Source: a virus. Taken from it: DNA of 21,275 bases. Below, piece by piece: positions 14,852 through 20,020 of the stretch. Below the pieces are notes generated by a model. That model worked only from the letters and a program-made list of their open reading frames with translations. It made no database searches and was not told the DNA's origin. Position numbers and translations under genes: made by a program. The first letter of the stretch is position 1. Every line of letters begins with the position of its first letter. The stretch spans positions 1 through 21,275 of IMG/VR virus record IMGVR_UViG_3300009165_000047. One strand, 5' to 3'.

Positions 14852-16743
14852 TGTATGTTATAATTTAAAGCGATAGCCATTTTATCGTATGTGTAGAATG
14901 AATCACCTGTTAGTAATTCAAGTTGAGCGTTTGATAAACGTTCTTTCCAAAGTATTGCAGAATTAATTCTATCATTTAAGATACCTACGGTTGCTGGGCT
15001 CTCATTTTTTCCTAAATAAACATCAGAACAAGCGGGCACAGAATTAGAAGTGTTTGCGCCTATTTGTACTCCGTTAACATAAAAAACAAAATCGTTGGCC
15101 TTATATGCTAAGGCAAGTTTAAATGTGTTTCCAGAAATTGCAGAAGACGGAATAGTTACCTGCAAAACATTTGAAAGCCTACTAATCGCACGAATCGTAT
15201 TTACCGAAGTACCTTTTTGTAAAACCACAGTGTTGTTGTTAGTTCCGTCTGATATTCCAAAAATCCTCTCTCCAGAAGTCCAGTTTTGTATATCCACCTC
15301 TGCAAACATCGTCCCCTCTGTTTGACCAATTAAACTACTTATCCCTGTTTTAGAAATAACATCAGCGTTACGTGTTACAGTTGATGCTACTGTTGGAATA
15401 TATGATGTTGCGCTTGAGTCAGCTTCGAGTTGTGCACCCCAAAGATAAACGGATGTAGATAAAGAGTTTGATTGTGCTCTTCCTGAATTAGATGTATCAA
15501 TTAAAGCACAACTAATTCCTGATGTAGAGGTGCTTGTTGCTGTAAATGTTATAGAACATCTATACCATTCATTATTTGCGTTATTAATTAAAGCAATAAC
15601 TCCTGCCCCAACAGTTCCTAATACTCCTGTATTTAAATCAAAATTTGCAAAAGCATTTGTTCCAAAGGATGCATTTGGCAATATTAATTGTGCAAAATTA
15701 TTTGTATTCTTTTTTAAAAAAAAAGAAAGTGTATATGTTATCCCAACCGTGAAATTCAAAGTTTTTTGAATTGCGTGAAAACCATTTACACCATTTCCTG
15801 CAAGAGTATCAGCAACAATTAAACCTGATGGAGAATTTGTTGTGTTTGCAGTTATTAATATGTTTGTCTTATCGTAACTTGCATCATCAAATTGTTCTGA
15901 AAAAGTTAACAAATTAGTTCTCTGAGGCTCTACCAATAAACTCGGACAACTTCCGTTTGTGTAATCAATACGAGGAATGTTTAAACGCGTTGTTGTAGGG
16001 AAATATTCTGTTATTGTTGGAGACAATTCAAGTTGAGCTGCCGCAATACAAACCTTAGTTGCTGCTTCACTACTTAACGAAAGTAATCTAAAATAATTAC
16101 CAGTAAGTGTACTAGAAAAAACATCTATTCTTTGCCATTCGTCAGTTAATTCTAAACTAAGATATGGAGAAGAATTTGATATTTTAAATCCAAAAGTTTT
16201 ACCAATGTCTGATGCGTCTATTGCTTTTAGATAAAAAGAATAACTCGCATTTATTATTGTTCCCGTATCTTTTGTAATATATTTTAATGAATCTCCAATA
16301 TTTGTTAAATTGTACGTTTGAATATTTGGAAAAGGCGGTTCAATAGTTGAAAGAGCTATTGTAGCTCCTCCTGCTTTAACCCAACTAGCGTCACTAAAGT
16401 CACCAGAATAAGTCAATAAATTTCTAGGTACTATTTCAATAAGTCCTAATTCGTTTACTCTAGTCGCTGTTGTAGCACGAACAACATCCATATCGCCTAA
16501 CGTAGTGTTTGGAACTACTGAATAAAGTTTAGTTTCGTTATAAGCGTTAGGCGTAACAACAAGAGACGCATTGTCTAATAATCCAATAGCGTTTAATTCT
16601 TCTAATGTTGTATCTAAACAAGGACCGGCTTCAAATATACTACCTGGATATGTAGCCACTCTAGCTTTAAAATTAGCAATAATGTTATTTGCTACGCTAT
16701 ATATGGCTTTCGCCCATCCTATTCCGATCCCTATATTTATCAT
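14848..16743 (-). CDS. Receptor-binding fibre paralogue with LamG-like C-terminus, 631 aa
   Basis: It shares the architecture of the 574-aa gene. A different N-terminus (MINIGIGIGWAKAIYSVANN, residues 1-80, probably the virion attachment region) leads to DMDVVRATTATRVNELGLIE, then two jelly-roll-like carbohydrate-binding modules at roughly 107-255 and 277-450 (marks: TYSGDFSDASW, FSEQFDDASY, YLWGAQLEADSSATSYIPT), and a LamG/ConA-like domain near 465-605 (KLALAYKANDFVFYVNGVQI; LWKERLSNAQLELLTG). Residues 339-345 are encoded by a T9-A6-G tract that carries slippery heptamers. It starts one base after the 88-aa gene and overlaps the next fibre gene by four bases. The two fibres probably arose by duplication and may form a receptor pair or alternates. 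Confidence 0.75.
   Translation of the reverse strand: MINIGIGIGWAKAIYSVANNIIANFKARVATYPGSIFEAGPCLDTTLEELNAIGLLDNASLVVTPNAYNETKLYSVVPNTTLGDMDVVRATTATRVNELGLIEIVPRNLLTYSGDFSDASWVKAGGATIALSTIEPPFPNIQTYNLTNIGDSLKYITKDTGTIINASYSFYLKAIDASDIGKTFGFKISNSSPYLSLELTDEWQRIDVFSSTLTGNYFRLLSLSSEAATKVCIAAAQLELSPTITEYFPTTTRLNIPRIDYTNGSCPSLLVEPQRTNLLTFSEQFDDASYDKTNILITANTTNSPSGLIVADTLAGNGVNGFHAIQKTLNFTVGITYTLSFFLKKNTNNFAQLILPNASFGTNAFANFDLNTGVLGTVGAGVIALINNANNEWYRCSITFTATSTSTSGISCALIDTSNSGRAQSNSLSTSVYLWGAQLEADSSATSYIPTVASTVTRNADVISKTGISSLIGQTEGTMFAEVDIQNWTSGERIFGISDGTNNNTVVLQKGTSVNTIRAISRLSNVLQVTIPSSAISGNTFKLALAYKANDFVFYVNGVQIGANTSNSVPACSDVYLGKNESPATVGILNDRINSAILWKERLSNAQLELLTGDSFYTYDKMAIALNYNIQ
15311..15409. 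repeat. 99-bp near-identical repeat, copy B (in 631-aa fibre gene)
   Basis: Direct-orientation partner of 13521-13619, differing at four positions by my alignment. It lies at the same place in the protein, just before the lectin-like domain, so recombination between copies would exchange or delete whole C-terminal domains in frame. Confidence 0.85.
15709..15724 (-). other. Homopolymer tract with slippery heptamers inside fibre gene
   Basis: On the coding strand nine T are followed by six A and a G, read in frame as TTT TTT TTA AAA AAG. This contains both T_TTT_TTA and A_AAA_AAG in the zero-frame phase that favours -1 slippage; the second is the classical dnaX-type heptamer. A -1 shift at A_AAA_AAG would add Glu-Tyr-Lys and meet a TAA stop, giving a ~348-aa short form. 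I see no obvious strong downstream pseudoknot or upstream Shine-Dalgarno stimulator. Replication slippage in the T9 run could also switch the gene off. Confidence 0.35.
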
Positions 16744-16744
16744 A

Positions 16745-17011
16745 TTAGTATACTAGTAAAATATTTGCAGCTGAAACATTAACAGCTGATGTAATTCCAG
16801 AAACAATAACTGGTAAGAATGTACCGCTTGTTAACCCAGAGAATGTTACATCTGTGGTATTACCAACTGGTCTTACTGTTATTGTAGTATTAAGTAATGG
16901 ATCAACGACTGCTCCAATATAAATTGCAGCAGACTTGATATTAGCTAAAGGTAAAGTTGAAACAGTGTCAACTATAGTTGCAAAGTCTGGTTGATTTCCG
17001 TATTGTCCCAT
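16745..17011 (-). CDS. Small beta-type structural protein before the fibres, 88 aa
   Basis: The sequence starts MGQYGNQPDFATIVDTVSTL and continues with alternating hydrophobic and Thr/Val residues (SAAIYIGAVVDPLLNTTITV, VSGITSAVNVSAANILLVY), which suggests a small beta-sandwich or barrel. There is no signal peptide or membrane helix. Its stop lies one base before the start of the 631-aa fibre gene, so it may be a fibre base, adaptor or decoration protein made with the fibres. I recall similar short proteins beginning MGQYGNQPDF next to fibre genes in environmental Bacteroidota phages, but no function is established to my knowledge. Confidence 0.65.
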   Translation of the reverse strand: MGQYGNQPDFATIVDTVSTLPLANIKSAAIYIGAVVDPLLNTTITVRPVGNTTDVTFSGLTSGTFLPVIVSGITSAVNVSAANILLVY

Positions 17012-17017
17012 AATATA

Positions 17018-17455
17018 TTATTTAAAGCCTCCTCCGCGTTTTGCCTTACCAGTCTGAACAATTGCATTTGCAATACGTGATTCTTCTGTAGACCCTTTCA
17101 TTTTTGTGTACTCTTTACGTAATGCATCAATAGCTTTACTATTCATTGCGCTATAGGCTGCTTTTTTAATTGGCTTCCCACTAGCGTCTGTAATCATAGC
17201 CGGAGCGCCTGCTTTAGATTCAATAAATTTCTTTTCAAAAGGCTTAGCTTCTACTTGTTTGCTTTTAACATTTATTTCAGTTCCAGTTACCACACCAGTT
17301 CCTTTTTCTTTATTAGCAAATTTTTGAGTAGCTTTGGTTTCTTTGTAATCCATGCCTTCTTTTTCTTTTTTTGCAACATATTCTTTTGCTGCTTGGATTT
17401 TTTCTCCAATTTGTTTTAAAGGAGATTTACCCATGTGTTTTTGAGCGTAGGCCAT
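17018..17455 (-). CDS. Basic Lys-rich protein of unknown function, 145 aa
   Basis: The protein is very Lys/Ala/Glu-rich and low in hydrophobic core residues: MAYAQKHMGKSPLKQIGEKI, then a helical AAKEYVAKKEKEGMDYK stretch, then KAAYSAMNSKAIDALRKEY and a C-terminal GKAKRGGGFK tail. Such basic, probably partly unstructured proteins may bind DNA or be packaged inside the capsid, but no domain is recognisable. It has an ATTATG start context and lies 6 bases before the 88-aa gene. Function is open. Confidence 0.6.
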   Translation of the reverse strand: MAYAQKHMGKSPLKQIGEKIQAAKEYVAKKEKEGMDYKETKATQKFANKEKGTGVVTGTEINVKSKQVEAKPFEKKFIESKAGAPAMITDASGKPIKKAAYSAMNSKAIDALRKEYTKMKGSTEESRIANAIVQTGKAKRGGGFK

Positions 17456-17476
17456 AATTGTAGTTTTGTTTTTTTA

Positions 17477-17833
17477 TTATTTTATTCTTGTGTATATTAC
17501 TGTAGCTTCAATTTCACCTGTTACAGTACATTTTAAAGTGTCTTTATCTATAAAAGAATACTCTGATGTTGAATGGTAATTCATTTCTTCAAAATACGTA
17601 TCTATCACTAATGTCTTATCAAGTTTTACTATTTTAGAATCGAAAGCAGCGCCGTTTCCAGTGCTAAATTCAATTACTTGTAAGTTACCTTTTACATCTT
17701 TCCAAAATACTAATTGAGAAGAATGTCTATTTGGTTCCCAATAACCAATTAAATCATTTGTATTAATCTTTTCTTGGGCATTGACATTTAAACTAAACAA
17801 TAATGCTACGATAATTAAAATACAGTTTTTCAT
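17477..17833 (-). CDS. Secreted lipocalin-like protein with Sec signal peptide, 118 aa
   Basis: Residues 1-19 form a textbook signal peptide: a positive start (MKN), a hydrophobic core (CILIIVALLFSLNV) and a probable signal peptidase I site after Asn-Ala (VNA-QEK). The mature ~99 residues (DLIGYWEPNRHSSQLVFWKD onward) have the 'GxWxP' opening and eight-strand-like spacing seen in small lipocalin-like proteins of Bacteroidota. The Cys at residue 4 is too early for a lipobox, so it is unlikely to be a lipoprotein. This is cell-type cargo among virion genes: probably a host-derived accessory gene exported to the periplasm during infection. A role in superinfection exclusion or envelope modification is conceivable but not shown. 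Confidence 0.6.
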   Translation of the reverse strand: MKNCILIIVALLFSLNVNAQEKINTNDLIGYWEPNRHSSQLVFWKDVKGNLQVIEFSTGNGAAFDSKIVKLDKTLVIDTYFEEMNYHSTSEYSFIDKDTLKCTVTGEIEATVIYTRIK

Positions 17834-17877
17834 AATTAAATAATATTAGATTTATATAATATTATTATTACACGTTT

Positions 17878-18192
17878 TTACTGTTTTTTATATGCTTCTT
17901 GCTCCCACGGAAGGTTCTTAGCTCCTTCTTTCATAGTTCTTCTTTGGTATTTTTTACCTTTCCACATTACATGGTCATCAGTATACTCCAAGTCTCCCCT
18001 TTTCATTTGATCAATATGAACCATTTCATGTTCTATTGTTTTGCTTTTTTCTAACTCTGAAGGAGATATATTCTTATTTATCAATATGGATCCATTTGAC
18101 TGAGCCATTCCTAATATGTTATTATCCATATCAGTACTGTATATTGGTGTGTTATTCACGCCGTATGGAGTTCTAGCCATTTTAAATGCCAT
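17878..18192 (-). CDS. Small HExxH putative zinc metallopeptidase, 104 aa
   Basis: The central motif HEMVH at residues 55-59 is a zinc-binding HExxH helix, and the C-terminal PWEQEAYKK (Glu97 or Glu99) could supply the third ligand, as in other small phage peptidase-like proteins with a 'PWE..AY' ending. The N-terminal half (TPIYSTDMDNNILGMAQSNG, SILINKN) gives a few strands before the active helix. No signal peptide is present, so it acts in the cytoplasm or in the virion. Substrates could be a virion protein or host cell wall peptide. At 104 aa it is a minimal domain. It follows a strong hairpin, so it may be expressed less than the 92-aa gene upstream. Confidence 0.6.
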   Translation of the reverse strand: MAFKMARTPYGVNNTPIYSTDMDNNILGMAQSNGSILINKNISPSELEKSKTIEHEMVHIDQMKRGDLEYTDDHVMWKGKKYQRRTMKEGAKNLPWEQEAYKKQ

Positions 18193-18203
18193 ATCTATAT
18201 TTT

Positions 18204-18245
18204 TTAAAATTATTATATCCCCTATTGTTTTTATAGGGGATATAA
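18204..18245 (-). terminator. Strong 13-bp hairpin after the 92-aa gene (probable terminator)
   Basis: Arms 18213-18225 and 18233-18245 are perfectly complementary over 13 bp, including a CCCC/GGGG core, with a 7-base loop. It lies 8 bases past the stop of the 92-aa gene and 20 bases before the next ATG. The minus-strand tail is TAATTTTAAAA, weaker than a pure U run, so termination may be partial. The C4/G4 core resembles that of the hairpin after the capsid gene. Confidence 0.65.
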
Positions 18246-18253
18246 ATTAATCA

Positions 18254-18532
18254 TTATGCTACCGCAATAGCTGTACAAGTAACACCTGTAGGAAAATCAA
18301 CTAATACGTTAACTCCTCCTGGCACTGCTGAAAGAGCTGCGTTGATAGCGTCAATCGCGTTAGTCCCTGTTGCTCCTGCAATAGTTAATGTAACATTTTC
18401 ACCAGTTGTGTAAATAACAATAGTGGTTAAAGCTGTAGCGATTGCTGAAACAATTGTGTTTGCATTAACTACTTTAAGCCCTTCTGTATACGCAGTTGCA
18501 CTAGTAACAGGAATCGAAATAAAATTTGCCAT
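18254..18532 (-). CDS. Small beta-type putative virion protein, 92 aa
   Basis: The sequence is dominated by Ala, Thr, Val, Ile and Gly (MANFISIPVTSATAYTEGLK; TTIVIYTTGENVTLTIAGAT), predicting a compact all-beta or alpha/beta domain with few charges. There is no signal peptide or catalytic motif. It has a clean A-rich leader (CAAAACAAAAAACAAA before ATG) and a strong hairpin straight after it, the same arrangement as the major capsid gene, which suggests high expression. A capsid decoration, head fibre base or other abundant virion protein is a reasonable guess. It resembles the 88-aa protein in size and composition but I see no convincing alignment. Confidence 0.65.
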   Translation of the reverse strand: MANFISIPVTSATAYTEGLKVVNANTIVSAIATALTTIVIYTTGENVTLTIAGATGTNAIDAINAALSAVPGGVNVLVDFPTGVTCTAIAVA

Positions 18533-18577
18533 TTTGTTTTTTGTTTTGGTTTTGATTAATTATTTATAATATGCTAT

Positions 18578-18688
18578 TTAGCACTTTTTCATTTTCATTG
18601 GGCTTTTCATTGCTTTGCTTGGCATAGCTTTTGTACCCATTGCTTTTTCTACTACTTTCTTAACTGCTTTTTTAACTACTTTTTTCAT
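18578..18688 (-). CDS. Lys-rich 36-aa peptide
   Basis: A complete short frame runs from ATG at 18688 to TAA at 18578: it starts MKKVVKKAVKKVVEKAMGTK and ends in KSPMKMKKC. Fourteen of 36 residues are Lys, arranged with Val/Ala every third or fourth position, so the N-terminal half would be a strongly basic amphipathic helix. It lies between two genes on the same strand in an otherwise empty 163-base space. It could be a DNA-condensing peptide, a small capsid protein or a membrane-active peptide. Repetitive AAA-GCA codons could also make it a chance frame, but the tight fit between neighbours supports it. Confidence 0.5.
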   Translation of the reverse strand: MKKVVKKAVKKVVEKAMGTKAMPSKAMKSPMKMKKC

Positions 18689-18695
18689 AATGTTA

Positions 18696-18860
18696 TTATT
18701 CTTGGTTGTTTTTATTTTTTAAATGACTATGTATTCTAAGCGCTGTATAACCTATTGATAACAATAATAATACAATCTTCAGTACTGGCTCTAGGCTTGT
18801 TAAACTAGCGAATAACGCAGTTAAGTTTAAACCGTATAGTTTAGCATCGGTAGCATCCAT
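18696..18860 (-). CDS. 54-aa single-membrane-segment protein, holin-like candidate
   Basis: The frame starts at the ATG at 18860, which shares its A with the TAA stop of the 69-aa gene (TAATG), and stops at 18696. The sequence is MDATDAKLYGLNLTALFASL, then TSLEPVLKIVLLLLSIGYTA, then a basic tail (LRIHSHLKNKNNQE). Residues ~25-41 form one hydrophobic helix. A short N-outside, basic C-terminus layout fits a small holin, spanin-like or other membrane protein. The coupling to the upstream gene supports it as real. No lysis enzyme is recognisable next to it, so the holin idea is weak. Confidence 0.6.
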   Translation of the reverse strand: MDATDAKLYGLNLTALFASLTSLEPVLKIVLLLLSIGYTALRIHSHLKNKNNQE

Positions 18861-19069
18861 TACATTCTTGCTTTAGCACGTTGAGTAATAGGTCCTCCTT
18901 TATATTCACAAGGAGAATGCTTCAATTTCATGCCTTTACTTCCATTACTAGATCCTTTACCTAAAGGAAATCCAGTAACATCTAATGGTCCATCCCAAAG
19001 AGCGTTAGCTCCAGTGATACCATTGTTCTCTATCTTTTTTACAGCTGGAGTTGTTAGTCTCATATTCAT
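18860..19069 (-). CDS. Basic small phage protein, 69 aa
   Basis: Function unknown. It starts MNMRLTTPAVKKIENNGITG, contains a Gly/Ser-rich stretch (FPLGKGSSNGSKGMKLKHSP) and ends in a basic tail (GGPITQRAKARM). The Gly-Ser-Lys content predicts low structure with possible nucleic-acid or capsid contact. The stop overlaps the next start, and the gene lies 5 bases after the 81-aa gene, so it is part of the small-gene operon behind the chaperonins. Confidence 0.6.
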   Translation of the reverse strand: MNMRLTTPAVKKIENNGITGANALWDGPLDVTGFPLGKGSSNGSKGMKLKHSPCEYKGGPITQRAKARM

Positions 19070-19074
19070 ATCTA

Positions 19075-19320
19075 TTATTTAGCTAGTGCTTGATTGGTTA
19101 ATAAGTTAGGATCCATTAGTCTATCGTATGATCCATCCATTGGTGTACCAAACATATTAGTCATGGTTTTCTGTGCTCCAGGTTTAAAGTTCACGGGTGC
19201 TCCGCTTGGTTTTATCCCGGGGTTATAAGCATTAACAGTAGGGGTCAAAGGAGCAACTGGAGTGAATCCTTGTTGCATTGACTGGTTTACTGGAATAGGG
19301 TTTCCGTAGTTGTCTATCAT
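19075..19320 (-). CDS. Pro/Asn-rich small protein, 81 aa
   Basis: Function unknown. The sequence (MIDNYGNPIPVNQSMQQGFT; VAPLTPTVNAYNPGIKPSGA) is rich in Pro, Asn, Gln, Thr and Gly and has few charged residues, so it is probably mostly extended or disordered, with a short helical end (DRLMDPNLLTNQALAK). Disordered proteins of this kind can be capsid-internal or assembly linkers. It overlaps the stop of the 148-aa gene by four bases (ATGA), which supports the start. Confidence 0.6.
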   Translation of the reverse strand: MIDNYGNPIPVNQSMQQGFTPVAPLTPTVNAYNPGIKPSGAPVNFKPGAQKTMTNMFGTPMDGSYDRLMDPNLLTNQALAK

Positions 19321-19763
19321 CTTGTTTTATCTTTATTTACATTATTTATTGCTGATCGTAATACTATATCTGTATATGTATTATTTCTCATTATTTTATT
19401 ACTTCGTGTAGTTGTTGGTATATCTTCAGTACCAAGCATTATACGATACATTCTGCTTATTAGTTGTTTACACTTAAAGGAAACTTTGTATATATTATAT
19501 TTTTGGGTTGTATGGTTTCTATTTCGCCACACTACTATCCACCCTTCTTTTAATAAACTGTTCCAGCGTTTGTTGTCCCAACTATATGCGTATGTACCAA
19601 TCTTATAATCTTGTTTGGTAAAAAATTCCATACAATCAAAGTATATCAGTAATTCTAAATCAGCGTCTGTAAGATCATAATTTCTGCAAGCCCATCTACG
19701 GATTAATCTATAATGTTTTAGTAAGCCTAGATCTTTAATATCTTTTGCTTCTAATTTTCTCAT
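19317..19763 (-). CDS. Conserved phage protein, possible winged-helix type, 148 aa
   Basis: I recognise the sequence style (LKHYRLIRRWACRNYDLTDA, DLELLIYFDCMEFFTKQDYK, SYSWDNKRWNSLLKEGWIVV) from a protein found repeatedly in environmental Bacteroidota crAss-like phages, without a known function. The spacing of helices followed by a 'GWIVVWRNRN...KYNIYKVS' beta hairpin resembles a winged helix of the MarR kind, which would make it a DNA-binding regulator or packaging-recognition factor. The C-terminus is basic (TYTDIVLRSAINNVNKDKTR). Its start overlaps the GroES stop by four bases, so it is co-expressed with the chaperonins. The DNA-binding idea is inference from pattern only. Confidence 0.65.
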   Translation of the reverse strand: MRKLEAKDIKDLGLLKHYRLIRRWACRNYDLTDADLELLIYFDCMEFFTKQDYKIGTYAYSWDNKRWNSLLKEGWIVVWRNRNHTTQKYNIYKVSFKCKQLISRMYRIMLGTEDIPTTTRSNKIMRNNTYTDIVLRSAINNVNKDKTR

Positions 19764-20020
19764 AGAACAATAACTATATCCTGTAGCTTTATAACCTGAT
19801 AAGTATTCCCTTCAAACTCTATTCCGTGTCCAGCTGCTTTGTCATAATAAATAACGTCTGCTTGCTTTACACTTTTTATATCATCACTTACTGAAACTAT
19901 AATAGCTTCTTTGTAACGAATATTCTCTTTATCTTTTTCTTTTAAAAGTAAACCGTTTTCTGTTCTTGCTAATCCGACCTTCTTTGGTAAGATTATAATA
20001 TTATTACCTATTGCCTTCAT
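19760..20020 (-). CDS. groES: GroES-like co-chaperonin (HSP10), 86 aa
   Basis: This is a single GroES barrel that caps the GroEL cage. It shows NNIIILPKK at residues 6-14 for the first strand, a mobile-loop region ~15-35 with a hydrophobic tripeptide at 24-26 (GLLL, equivalent to the GGIVL of bacterial GroES that contacts GroEL), and the closing VIYYDKAAGHGIEFEG plus YQVIKLQDIVIVL, matching 'Y.KYAG.E....Y.I....DI.A'. At 86 aa it is about ten residues shorter than E. coli GroES (97), with the roof loop trimmed. The ATG lies within the 3' end of the GroEL frame (17-base overlap), so the two are translated together. Phage co-chaperonins such as T4 gp31 help fold the capsid protein; that role here is inferred. 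Confidence 0.85.
   Translation of the reverse strand: MKAIGNNIIILPKKVGLARTENGLLLKEKDKENIRYKEAIIVSVSDDIKSVKQADVIYYDKAAGHGIEFEGNTYQVIKLQDIVIVL

Noticed and set aside
11258-17455. Shared VEAKPF hexapeptide in the 91-aa and 145-aa proteins
   Set aside because: Only six residues match, flanks differ and the codons differ, so common origin is not supported.
17838-17869. AT-only inverted repeat between the lipocalin-like and HExxH genes
   Set aside because: Nine A-T pairs in AT-rich DNA are expected by chance and no U tract or GC core follows.
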